From: JALQUL01 sp964556425
Lineage (GTDB): Bacteria > Pseudomonadota > Gammaproteobacteria > Burkholderiales > Burkholderiaceae_C
Direction of reading: 5' to 3'
DNA: 64,000 nt
NCBI GenBank assembly: GCA_964556425.1
Contig: CAZKWC010000002.1
Coordinates: forward strand, 39,506-103,505
Under the pieces are notes generated by a model, which worked only from the letters and a program-made list of their open reading frames with translations, ran no database searches and was not told the origin of the DNA. Shown piece by piece: positions 1 to 8,139 of this stretch (the stretch's first letter is position 1; the number at the start of each line of letters is the position of its first letter). A program made the translations under genes and the position numbers.

Positions 1-329
1 ACCCCTTTCATAAGGGCTAATTCTCGATGCACCTCACGCATAAACTCATGAAAATGCAGACGCGCTTTTTTCTGAATAGGCACTACCTGAAAAAAGCAAT
101 CCATTAAAAAACTTTTACCTCGGCCCACCCCGCCATACATATAAACGCCGCGAGGAATGCTAGGCCGACTAATTAATTTTTTAAAGACATTAGAGCGCTG
201 CGCTTTGTAATGAGCCCAATCAGAGGCACATCTATCAAGCAATTCAACAGCTTTTAACTGTGCCGGATCAGCCGTAAAACCACGTTTTTTAAGCTCAGCC
301 TCATAAGCTTCACGAACCGACACTGCCAT
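1..329 (-). CDS. zapE: ZapE/AFG1-family cell division ATPase, partial (N-terminal part)
   Basis: The visible ~109 codons begin with ATG at 329 and run off the left edge, so only the N-terminal part is present. It contains the Walker A motif GGVGRGKS inside a GVYMYGGVGRGKSFLMDCFF segment followed by a HFHEFMREVH stretch, both typical of the AFG1/ZapE P-loop ATPases. In Gammaproteobacteria ZapE acts at the Z-ring late in constriction or under stress; the function here is transferred from that family. It lies 23 bp downstream of lpdA on the same strand, the usual Burkholderiales order, so it is probably co-transcribed with the 2-oxoglutarate dehydrogenase genes. The rest of the protein is outside the window. 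Confidence 0.88.
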   Translation of the reverse strand, partial: MAVSVREAYEAELKKRGFTADPAQLKAVELLDRCASDWAHYKAQRSNVFKKLISRPSIPRGVYMYGGVGRGKSFLMDCFFQVVPIQKKARLHFHEFMREVHRELALMKG

Positions 330-352
330 ATAAAAATGCCTCAATATTAAAG

Positions 353-1780
353 TTAAAAGTTTAAAGTGCGCTTGTCAACTGCTAAACAAGCTTCTTTAGT
401 CGATTCACTTAAAGAAGGATGGGCATGGCAAATACGGGCTAAGTCTTCACTGCTGGCGCGGAATTCCATTGCCACTACACACTCAGCAATTAACTCGCTG
501 GCCATAGGGCCCACAATGTGTGCACCTAAGATTTCATCAGTGGTGGCATCGGCTAAGATTTTGACCATACCAGTTGTATCGCCTAAGGCACGAGCACGGC
601 CATTGGCTAAGAATGGGAATGAACCTGCTTTATAGGCACGACCAGAAGCTTTAAGTTGTTGCTCGGTTTGACCTACCCAAGCAATTTCAGGGCTGGTATA
701 AATAACCCAAGGAATCGTATTAAAGTTAACGTGACCATGTTGACCGGCGATACGCTCGGCAACAGCAACACCTTCTTCTTCGGCTTTGTGCGCTAACATA
801 GGACCACGTACTACGTCACCAACGGCCCAAATGCCAGCCACATTAGTGCGGCATTCTTCGTCTACCACAATAGCACCACGTTCGTCTAGATTTAAACCAA
901 CCGCAGCTGCATTTAAACCATTGGTGTTAGGTACACGACCAATAGAGACGATTAATTTATCGGCTTCTAATTGAACGGCTTCACCTTTTGCATTGGTATA
1001 AGCAACAGTAACGCCGGCTTTGGTTTTAGTGATCTCGCCCACTTTAACGCCAAGCTCAATTTTTAAACCTTGTTTGTCAAAGGCTTTTTTAGCTTCTTTG
1101 GCAATTTGTTCATCGACTGCACCTAAGAAGGTTGGAAGACCTTCAAGAATTGTCACTTCGGTGCCTAAACGACGCCATACTGAACCCATTTCAAGGCCAA
1201 TTACACCAGAGCCAATTAAGGCTAATTTTTTAGGAGTAGCGCCTACACGTAAAGCACCATCATTGGACAAAATAGTTTCTTCATCGAATGGAGCATTTGG
1301 CAATTCACGGGCATTAGAGCCAGTGGCAATAATGACTTGTTTAGCAGTGATAGCGTCTGGTTTTGGACCATCGATTGCGAGTTCAAAACCACCCTCTACC
1401 GCTTTAGTAAATGAAGCTTTACCATGGAAGAAAGTGACTTTATTTTTTTTGAATAAATACAAAATACCATCGTTGTTTTGTTTCACAACGGTATCTTTGC
1501 GAGCAATCATTTTGCTCACATCCATGCTTAAACCAGTTACTGCAATACCGTGGTCTGCAAAATGGTGGTTGGCTTGTTCAAAATGCTCTGAAGATTGCAA
1601 CAAAGCTTTGGAAGGAATACAACCCACATTGGTGCAGGTACCGCCAGGTGCAGGACCGCCTTTTGCATTGGTCCATGCATCGATACAGGCCACATTAAAA
1701 CCTAATTGGGCAGCACGAATTGCAGCAATATAACCACCAGGGCCAGCGCCCACTACTACGACATCAAATTGTTTACTCAT
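353..1780 (-). CDS. lpdA: Dihydrolipoyl dehydrogenase (E3)
   Basis: 475 aa, full family length. It reoxidises dihydrolipoyl groups of the 2-oxoglutarate dehydrogenase complex (and possibly other 2-oxoacid dehydrogenases) with FAD and NAD+. Visible motifs: N-terminal FAD-binding GAGPGG (residues 11-16), redox-active disulfide in GGTCTNVGCIPSK (C49, C54), a second dinucleotide fold around GSGVIG, and the C-terminal dimer-interface HAHPSLSE with the catalytic His454/Glu459 pair. It is the third gene of sucA-odhB-lpdA, which suggests the E3 dedicated to OGDH. The 153-bp spacer to odhB contains a large nested hairpin that may set its level relative to E1 and E2. Confidence 0.96.
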   Translation of the reverse strand: MSKQFDVVVVGAGPGGYIAAIRAAQLGFNVACIDAWTNAKGGPAPGGTCTNVGCIPSKALLQSSEHFEQANHHFADHGIAVTGLSMDVSKMIARKDTVVKQNNDGILYLFKKNKVTFFHGKASFTKAVEGGFELAIDGPKPDAITAKQVIIATGSNARELPNAPFDEETILSNDGALRVGATPKKLALIGSGVIGLEMGSVWRRLGTEVTILEGLPTFLGAVDEQIAKEAKKAFDKQGLKIELGVKVGEITKTKAGVTVAYTNAKGEAVQLEADKLIVSIGRVPNTNGLNAAAVGLNLDERGAIVVDEECRTNVAGIWAVGDVVRGPMLAHKAEEEGVAVAERIAGQHGHVNFNTIPWVIYTSPEIAWVGQTEQQLKASGRAYKAGSFPFLANGRARALGDTTGMVKILADATTDEILGAHIVGPMASELIAECVVAMEFRASSEDLARICHAHPSLSESTKEACLAVDKRTLNF

Positions 1781-1852
1781 GATGATCTCTTTTTAAAGAA
1801 GTTAAATCAAATATTTTTGGACTACTAAGCCCAAATGAATTTTTATAAAAGC

Positions 1853-1925
1853 AAAAGCCTAGACTTTTGACCACCCAAAATTCAGGCACAAAACCTGATA
1901 AATGGATAATAAAGACTAGGCTTTT
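1853..1925 (-). promoter_or_regulatory. Nested hairpin in the odhB-lpdA spacer (terminator-like or processing site)
   Basis: AAAAGCCTAG (1853-1862) is the reverse complement of CTAGGCTTTT (1916-1925). After one mismatch the stem continues with CTTT (1864-1867) against AAAG (1911-1914). Inside lies a second hairpin, TCAGG (1882-1886) with CCTGA (1894-1898). Read on the minus strand the outer stem ends in a T-rich run, as in an intrinsic terminator, but lpdA follows in the same direction. It could be a partial terminator or an RNA processing/stability element. The structure is seen; the role is inferred. Confidence 0.5.
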
Positions 1926-1933
1926 TAAAATAT

Positions 1934-3309
1934 TTAGATATCAAACAACAAACGTGCTGGATCTTCTAAAGCTTCTTTCATGGCGACCAAACCTAATACT
2001 GCTTCACGACCGTCAATAATACGGTGATCGTAGCTCATTGCTAAGTAATTGATTGGGCGAATTACGATTTGACCATTTTCTACTACAGCACGGTCTTTAG
2101 TAGCATGCACACCTAAAATAGCCGATTGTGGTGGGTTAATAATAGGGGTAGAGAGCATAGAGCCAAACACACCACCGTTACTAATAGAGAAAGTACCACC
2201 AGACATATCTTCCATGCTGAGTTTACCGTCACGGGCTTTAGCACCGAATTCAGCAATTTTCTTCTCGATTTCAGCAAAACTCATTTGATCGGCGTTGCGC
2301 AAAATTGGCACTACCAAACCACGTGGTGAACCAACCGCAATTCCAATATCAAAATAACCATGATAAAGAATATCGTTACCATCAACGCTGGCGTTAAGGA
2401 TAGGATATTTTTTGAGTGCATGAACTGCTGCTTTTACAAAGAAGCTCATGAAACCAATTTTTACACCATGTTCTTTTTCGAATTTGTCTTGGAAGCGCTT
2501 ACGCATTTCCATAACAGGCGCCATGTTCACTTCATTGAAAGTAGTGAGAATTGCATTAGTAGATTGAGACTGTAATAAACGCTCTGCAACACGGGCACGT
2601 AAACGTGTCATTGGCACACGTTGTTCTGGGCGCTCGCCTAAGGCAACTACTGGTGCAGGAGCTGCAACTTGAGCGGCAGCAGGTTTTGCAACAGGTGCAG
2701 AAGCAGCAACTAATACGTCACCTTTGGTAACGCGGCCATCTTTGCCAGTACCGGCAACAGAGCCTGCTGCCATATTGTTGTCAGCCATTAATTTGGCTGC
2801 TGCTGGCATTGCTACACCTGCCTTGCTGTTGTTGCTTGCTGCTGGAGCTGGTGCTGGCGCAGCTGCTGCAGGCGCTGGAGCGGCTGCTACTGGAGCGGCN
2901 NNNNNNNNNNNNNNNNNNNNNNNNNNNNNNNNNNNNNNNNNNNNNNNNNNNNNNNNNNNNNNNNNNNNNNNNNNNNNNNNNNNNNNNNNNNNNNNNNNNG
3001 AGCTGGTGCTGGCGCAGCTGCTGCAGGCGCTGGAGCGGCTGCTACTGGAGCGGCCACTGCTGCTTTACCTTCTGTATCGATACGGGCAATTAATTGATCA
3101 GCTGCTACGGTTGCACCGTCAGCTTGAATAATTTCAATAATAACACCGGCTGATGGGGCTGGTACTTCAAGCACCACTTTATCAGTTTCAACATCAATTA
3201 AAATTTCGTCAACTGCTACTGAGTCGCCTACTTTTTTCTTCCATTGTAATAATGTAGCCTCGGCTACGGATTCAGATAACTGAGGTACTTTTACTTCTAC
3301 AACTGCCAT
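1934..3309 (-). CDS. odhB: Dihydrolipoyllysine-residue succinyltransferase (E2 of OGDH), interrupted by an assembly gap
   Basis: Succinyl-transferase core of the 2-oxoglutarate dehydrogenase complex. The N-terminal lipoyl domain has the lipoylated lysine in DVETDKVVLE (K44), followed by an Ala/Pro linker. After the gap come the peripheral-subunit-binding segment (MPAAAKLMADNN...GKDGRVTKGDVL) and the catalytic domain with the HRIIDGREAV active-site motif. As printed the reading frame is broken by 100 Ns at 2900-2999 with identical 55-bp flanks. Deleting the Ns and one flank copy removes 155 bp and leaves 1221 bp: exactly in frame, 406 aa, the normal SucB/OdhB size. The gene is therefore probably intact and the break an assembly artefact. 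Start ATG at 3309. Confidence 0.93.
2845..2899. repeat. 55-bp direct repeat, left copy flanking the N gap
   Basis: Bases 2845-2899 are identical to 3000-3054. Both copies lie in the Ala/Pro linker of odhB and abut the N run exactly. An exact 55-bp identity abutting a 100-N spacer is what overlapping contig ends of a k=55 assembly look like; a real tandem repeat cannot be excluded. Confidence 0.9.
2900..2999. other. Assembly gap (100 N)
   Basis: Exactly 100 undetermined bases inside odhB, the conventional placeholder for a scaffold gap of unknown size. Reading-frame arithmetic (see odhB) suggests the true distance is negative, that is, the contigs overlap by 55 bp. Confidence 0.98.
3000..3054. 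repeat. 55-bp direct repeat, right copy flanking the N gap
   Basis: Second identical copy of the 55-bp segment at 2845-2899, starting at the first base after the N run. See the left copy for interpretation. Confidence 0.9.
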
Positions 3310-3332
3310 GATTAATCTCCAAAATTTTTTCT

Positions 3333-3397
3333 AATGGGCATAGATCCCATTGCCTAACAAGGGATGGTGGCACTATAAAGAACCAGACCCATCCCTT
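3333..3397 (-). promoter_or_regulatory. Two hairpins in the sucA-odhB spacer
   Basis: AAGGGATGG (3359-3367) pairs with CCATCCCTT (3389-3397) across a 21-nt loop, and AATGGG (3333-3338) pairs with CCCATT (3346-3351) across 7 nt. Neither is followed by a good T run on the minus strand, so they look like mRNA processing or stability elements between the E1 and E2 cistrons rather than a terminator. Role inferred. Confidence 0.4.
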
Positions 3398-3408
3398 TGC
3401 TTACATTG

Positions 3409-6285
3409 TTACTTGGTTAACACAAAACCTTTGAGTTTTGTGAAGGCACCTTCGACCAACGCTTTTTGTTGATCTTGATGTAAGTGTGAATAACCTGCTG
3501 CTGGTGAAGCAGAAGCAGCACGACCTGAATAACCCAAACGCTGACCATCCGCCATATTCTCATGAATATAGTGTTGCACAAAGAACCAAGCACCTTGATT
3601 TTGTGGCTCATCTTGACACCAAACGATTTCAGTAGCGTTAGGATATTTTTTGAGCTCGGCGCCAAAGGCTTTGTGTGGGAAAGGATAAAGTTGTTCAACA
3701 CGAATAATGGCAACATCATCGGCTGATTTTTCTTCGCGTTTTTTGACCAAGTCATAATAAACTTTGCCAGAACAAGCGATTACTCGTTTAACTTTCTCTT
3801 CTTTTAATACCTTGTTTTCTGGAATAACCGTTTGGAATGCACCTTTGGTAAATTCAGAAATAGGTGAAGTCGCATCTTTGTTACGCAATAATGATTTTGG
3901 CGTAAAGATGATTAATGGCTTGCGTAAATTACGCACCATTTGACGACGCAAGACGTGGAAAATTTGGCTTGCAGTAGTTGGTTGAACGATTTGCATATTG
4001 GTGTCTGCCGCCAATTGCATAAAACGCTCTAGACGTGCAGAGCTATGCTCTGGGCCTTGACCTTCATAGCCGTGTGGCAACATAAGGGTTAAGCCATTGA
4101 TACGACCCCATTTGACTTCACCAGAGGCAATAAACTGGTCAATTACCACTTGAGCGCCATTGGCAAAGTCGCCGAACTGAGCTTCCCAAATAACTAAAGT
4201 ATTAGGATCATTAGAGGCATATCCGTATTCAAATGCTAATACGGCTTCTTCTGACAAAATAGAGTCAATGACTACAAATGGAGCTTGTTTTTCAGCTACA
4301 TTTTGCAAGGCAACATAAGTACCGGTATCCCATTTTTCACGATTTTGATCATGAATGACGGCATGACGATGCGTAAAGGTACCACGACCTGAATCTTCGC
4401 CAGACAAACGCACTGGATAACCACTGGCTACCAATGAGGCAAATGCCATGTGTTCGCCCATACCCCAATCGACTTGAGCTTCGCCTCGACCCATTGCAGC
4501 GCGGTCATCATAGACCTTTTTAACCAAAGGATGCGGTGTGATGGTAGAAGGAATGGTGCTAATTTTTTCAGCCAGGCGTTTCCACTCTGTTAATGGAATG
4601 GCGGTATCACCGGCATCTGTCCATTTTTTATTGAGGAATGGAGTCCAATCGACTGCATACTTGCTCTTAAAGTTACTAAGAACAGGATCAACCGTATGAA
4701 CACCTGCATCCATAGCAGCACGATAAGCCTTGACCATATCGTCGCCTAAGGTATCGCCTAAACCTTGAGCCGCTAATTTGTCAGCGTACAGTCTGCGAGT
4801 ACCTGGGTGCACTGCAATTTTTTTGTACATTAAAGGCTGAGTCAAGCTGGGTGTGTCTTGCTCGTTGTGGCCTAATTTACGGAAACAAGTAATATCTACG
4901 ACAACGTCTTGACCAAAAGTCATGCGGAACTCTACTGCCAATTGAGCAGCTAACACCACTGCTTCTGGATCATCGCCATTCACGTGTAAAACAGGGGCTT
5001 CCACCATTTTAACGATGTCGGTACAGAACACTGAAGAGCGCATATCACGTGGATCAGAGGTAGTAAAACCCACTTGATTGTTAATAATGATATGAACAGT
5101 ACCACCAGTGGTGTAACCACGAGTTTGTGCTAAACACAATGTTTCTTGGTTCACACCTTGACCGCCAAAAGCGGAGTCGCCGTGCACTAATACCGGTAAC
5201 ACTTGTGCGCCTGTTGGGTCATTGCGTCGGTCCATACGTGAACGCACAGAACCTTCTACCACTGGATTGACAATTTCTAAATGTGATGGGTTAAACGCTA
5301 AAGTTAAATGTACTGGGCCACCAGGGGTATTGGTATCTGAACTGAAACCTTGGTGATATTTCACGTCACCTGCAGGTAAATCTTCAGGGGCTGTGTGATC
5401 AAACTCTGCGAATAAATCTTTGGGCATTTTGCCCATGGTGTTGACCAAAACATTTAAACGACCACGATGGGCCATACCAATAACGATTTCTTGAACACCT
5501 TTGGCGCCAGCAGACTGAATGATTTCATCCATTGCTGCAATAAAGCTTTCACCGCCCTCAAGGGAGAAACGTTTTTGACCAACATATTTGGTATGCAAGA
5601 AACGCTCTAAGCCTTCAGCTGCAGTGAGGCGACCCAAAATATGTTTTTTCTTGTCGTTAGACAAAGAAGGTTTGCTACGAATACCCTCTAACTTTTGTTG
5701 CCACCAGCGTTTTTGCGCTTGGTCGCTGGTGTACATGTATTCTGAACCCAAAGTACCACAATAGGTTTCGCGTAAGGCATTGAGCAACTCGCGAAGGCTC
5801 ATACGATCTTTGCCGAAGAATGTGTTGCTGGTATCAAACACAGTTTCTTGGTCGGCGTCAGTGAAGCCGTAGAAAGATGGCTCTAACTCAGGGATGGAAG
5901 GACGCTCAACACGTTTTAAAGGGTCTAAATTAGCCCAGCGTTGGCCCACATTACGGTAGGCTGCAATTAACTGTTGAACGGCAGTACGTTTACGACCCAT
6001 TTCAACATCTACGCTCGCCATGACCACTTTGGTACCGCCGGCTTTGGCACGTTGTGCAAAAGCATTCACTACAGGCAAATGAGGTACATCTTTGGCAGTA
6101 CTACCATCGGTGGCAGGTGCGTGTTGTAGGGCATCAAAATAGGTACGCCATGAATCGGATACGCTTGCTGGATTAGCAAGGTAGTTTTCATACATTTCTT
6201 CTACGAATGGTGCATTACCACCAAAAAGGTAGGTGTTGGAGCTGTAAGCTCCGAAGACGGAGTTCGTCGGATCGTTTTGACTCAT
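3409..6285 (-). CDS. sucA: 2-oxoglutarate dehydrogenase E1 component
   Basis: 958 aa, normal length. Thiamine-diphosphate-dependent decarboxylase that starts the OGDH reaction of the TCA cycle and transfers the succinyl group to OdhB. Recognisable blocks include the N-terminal FGAYSSNTYLFGGNAPFVEEMYENYL segment in part, GMAHRGRLNVLVN, GDSAFGGQGVNQET, INNQVGFTTSDPRD and the pyrimidine-binding HGYEGQGPEHSSAR region. It is first in the sucA-odhB-lpdA cluster. ATG at 6285 is preceded by a ~155-nt structured leader at the position of the Burkholderiales sucA RNA motif, suggesting post-transcriptional control. Confidence 0.97.
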   Translation of the reverse strand: MSQNDPTNSVFGAYSSNTYLFGGNAPFVEEMYENYLANPASVSDSWRTYFDALQHAPATDGSTAKDVPHLPVVNAFAQRAKAGGTKVVMASVDVEMGRKRTAVQQLIAAYRNVGQRWANLDPLKRVERPSIPELEPSFYGFTDADQETVFDTSNTFFGKDRMSLRELLNALRETYCGTLGSEYMYTSDQAQKRWWQQKLEGIRSKPSLSNDKKKHILGRLTAAEGLERFLHTKYVGQKRFSLEGGESFIAAMDEIIQSAGAKGVQEIVIGMAHRGRLNVLVNTMGKMPKDLFAEFDHTAPEDLPAGDVKYHQGFSSDTNTPGGPVHLTLAFNPSHLEIVNPVVEGSVRSRMDRRNDPTGAQVLPVLVHGDSAFGGQGVNQETLCLAQTRGYTTGGTVHIIINNQVGFTTSDPRDMRSSVFCTDIVKMVEAPVLHVNGDDPEAVVLAAQLAVEFRMTFGQDVVVDITCFRKLGHNEQDTPSLTQPLMYKKIAVHPGTRRLYADKLAAQGLGDTLGDDMVKAYRAAMDAGVHTVDPVLSNFKSKYAVDWTPFLNKKWTDAGDTAIPLTEWKRLAEKISTIPSTITPHPLVKKVYDDRAAMGRGEAQVDWGMGEHMAFASLVASGYPVRLSGEDSGRGTFTHRHAVIHDQNREKWDTGTYVALQNVAEKQAPFVVIDSILSEEAVLAFEYGYASNDPNTLVIWEAQFGDFANGAQVVIDQFIASGEVKWGRINGLTLMLPHGYEGQGPEHSSARLERFMQLAADTNMQIVQPTTASQIFHVLRRQMVRNLRKPLIIFTPKSLLRNKDATSPISEFTKGAFQTVIPENKVLKEEKVKRVIACSGKVYYDLVKKREEKSADDVAIIRVEQLYPFPHKAFGAELKKYPNATEIVWCQDEPQNQGAWFFVQHYIHENMADGQRLGYSGRAASASPAAGYSHLHQDQQKALVEGAFTKLKGFVLTK

Positions 6286-6289
6286 ATTC

Positions 6290-6412
6290 TCGCTGACCTC
6301 AACTCCCCTTTAGGGAGCATAAGTTGGTTTGACAATTTAAAAAACCTCCCGCGACACGGCTGGACCGGTTAGCGGATGCGACTGTGGCAGGAAGGGGCCT
6401 AAGTTCAAGCTA
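6290..6412 (-). promoter_or_regulatory. Structured sucA leader, candidate sucA RNA motif
   Basis: The 5' untranslated region of sucA is much more GC-rich than the AT-rich promoter just upstream of it. On the minus strand CCCCTT (complement of 6392-6397) can pair with AAGGGG (complement of 6305-6310) close to the start codon, and the GGGGAG there can also form a local CTCCC/GGGAG hairpin. A conserved cis-regulatory candidate, the sucA RNA motif, is known upstream of sucA in Burkholderiales. Position and base composition fit, but I cannot run a covariance model, so the match is inferred from context. Confidence 0.6.
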
Positions 6413-6449
6413 GGATTGTGCCATTTTTACGAGTCAATTACCAATAAAG

Positions 6450-6479
6450 CTTATAAAAATAATTATTTTTATAAGTCAA
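6450..6479 (-). promoter_or_regulatory. sucA promoter overlapping a 26-bp perfect palindrome
   Basis: On the minus strand TTGACT (6474-6479) is followed after 18 nt by TATAAG (6450-6455), a plausible sigma-70 promoter starting transcription about 160 nt before sucA. The segment 6450-6475 is a perfect 26-bp palindrome (arms CTTATAAAAATAA/TTATTTTTATAAG) that covers the spacer and the -10 element, so it could be an operator. Another TTGACT at 6432-6437 lacks a convincing -10. Confidence 0.5.
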
Positions 6480-6604
6480 TTTGATGTAAGAGTGATAGTT
6501 TTGTATTTAAGAGGCTGATTAAAAAGAGTCACTTAAAAGACAAATTGCGACTAGATGTGGGCATTTATTACCCTTTTGGTACAGTGAGAGTTTTTAAAAA
6601 ACCG

Positions 6605-6636
6605 AAAAAAAACAAAGCCTGCACGAGCAGGCTTTG
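6605..6636 (-). terminator. Intrinsic terminator of the pst-pho operon
   Basis: Stem CAAAGCCTGC (6613-6622) with GCAGGCTTTG (6627-6636), a 4-nt loop, followed on the minus strand by eight T (A8 at 6605-6612 on the plus strand). It is placed about 120 bp past the phoR stop and before the sucA promoter, so it ends phoR transcription. Confidence 0.85.
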
Positions 6637-6723
6637 TTGCTTATAAGTAGCAATAACTTCACCCATTTTTTGGCATTTAAAACATGCTTCAATCGTGTTT
6701 TAGGCAAACGAAAGGAGTTTAGA

Positions 6724-6760
6724 AAGTTAGTAACCTACTAAAATAGTAGGGTACTAACTT
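6724..6760 (-). repeat. Long inverted repeat overlapping the phoR stop codon
   Basis: AAGTTAGTA (6724-6732) and CCTACT (6734-6739) are matched by AGTAGG (6745-6750) and TACTAACTT (6752-6760), giving 15 pairs with one mismatch and a 5-nt loop. No T run follows on the minus strand, so it is not a classical terminator; the true terminator lies about 90 bp further on. It may protect the 3' end of the mRNA or bind a protein. Confidence 0.6.
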
Positions 6761-8105
6761 AATCTTGATTGAAGGTGTCTTGTACAAAACGAAGTCTCTC
6801 GGCTGGAAAAATCAAAGCAAACCGAGAACCCAAACCCACTTTACTACTAATTTGTAATCTTGCACCATGTCTTTGTGCCACATGTTTAACAATGGCAAGA
6901 CCCAAACCAGTACCACCCGTTTCACGCGAGCGGCTACTATCGACCCTATAAAAACGTTCAGTCAGTCGTGGGATATGTTCTGGTGCAATACCGGGTCCAG
7001 TGTCGGTCACTGCAAATTCTGCCGTGTGATCGGCGTGTACAGTCCAACTAACCGTAATACTTCCACCCTCTGGGGTATAACGAATTGCATTATTCACCAA
7101 ATTCGCCATCGCACTCATTAACTCGGTAGCAGCTCCATTCATTAAATAATGAGGCATTACTTCAAAATTTAACTGATGACCCTGTGGATACATAATTTGA
7201 GATAAATGCTCGGCTTCACTATGCACTTGCATCAGTAAACTCGCCACATCCACCCATTCATTCGCATGTGGCGAAGGATTAGCTTCTAACTTAGACAGTG
7301 TTAACAGGTCTTCAACCAAGCTTTGCATCCGCCTTGCTTGTTCTGCCATTAACTTCAAATAATGAAGGCGCTCAGCCTCTTCTAGTGGCAAATGAATCAA
7401 GGTATCTACAAAACCACCCAGCACCGTTAAAGGTGTTCGAATTTCATGCGATACATTGGCCACAAAATCGCGGCGCATAGATTCGGCTTGTTCCAATAAA
7501 GTAATATCACGAGACAGCAACAATTTACGCCCCCTATCATACTCATGCAAATGAACTGAAATACGTACTGGATGACTAGATGTGCTTTTAGGCGCATTGA
7601 TCACTATGTCGGTGTCATATTTGCCTGACTGAAAGTAGGCAATAAAAACCGGATCACGTAATAAATTGGTAATATTTTGATCAACATCTCGTATCACATC
7701 AAAATCAAAATGATGGGCACAAGTTTGATTGCACCATTCAATCCGATTATTTTGATCGAGCAAAACCACACCGTTGGGCGAAGCCTGTATGGCAGATAAA
7801 AACTGCTTTAAGCGTTCGTCATTCTCGGTTTTTTGTTTGTCGAACTGACGCCATAAACGCCATAACTTATCGGCTAAATCAGCCCAATGACCACTTGCCC
7901 TGGCAGGCAGGCTGTGGTCTTCTGAGCGTATCCAATGAATAATGGATTGCTGACGATGAATATCAATAACCGTCCAAGCAATCATGGCTGCCATCATCCC
8001 TAGCACAGAACCGGATATGCCCCAAAAACTAGGTAAGATGCCATAGCCAAATAAAGCCCCGCTTAATAAAATGAATAAGCGAATAAAGATGAGTTTGAAG
8101 TACAT
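6759..8105 (-). CDS. phoR: Phosphate regulon sensor histidine kinase
   Basis: 448 aa. Partner kinase of PhoB, controlled by PhoU/PstSCAB: phosphorylates PhoB at low phosphate. Visible: two N-terminal membrane segments (about residues 5-50), a PAS-like segment (SAIQASPNGVVLLDQNNRIEWCN, about 104-126), H-box FVANVSHEIRTPL with phospho-acceptor His220, N-box NLVNNAIRYTPEGG, and the ATP-lid motifs DTGPGIAPEH and GGTGLGLAIV. Like other PhoR proteins it has almost no periplasmic domain. It is the last gene of pstSCAB-phoU-phoB-phoR; 34 bp separate it from phoB. A long inverted repeat overlaps its stop codon and a terminator follows. Confidence 0.96.
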   Translation of the reverse strand: MYFKLIFIRLFILLSGALFGYGILPSFWGISGSVLGMMAAMIAWTVIDIHRQQSIIHWIRSEDHSLPARASGHWADLADKLWRLWRQFDKQKTENDERLKQFLSAIQASPNGVVLLDQNNRIEWCNQTCAHHFDFDVIRDVDQNITNLLRDPVFIAYFQSGKYDTDIVINAPKSTSSHPVRISVHLHEYDRGRKLLLSRDITLLEQAESMRRDFVANVSHEIRTPLTVLGGFVDTLIHLPLEEAERLHYLKLMAEQARRMQSLVEDLLTLSKLEANPSPHANEWVDVASLLMQVHSEAEHLSQIMYPQGHQLNFEVMPHYLMNGAATELMSAMANLVNNAIRYTPEGGSITVSWTVHADHTAEFAVTDTGPGIAPEHIPRLTERFYRVDSSRSRETGGTGLGLAIVKHVAQRHGARLQISSKVGLGSRFALIFPAERLRFVQDTFNQD

Positions 8106-8139
8106 ATATAAAGAGTATAGCTTTCAAACAGGGAATCGC

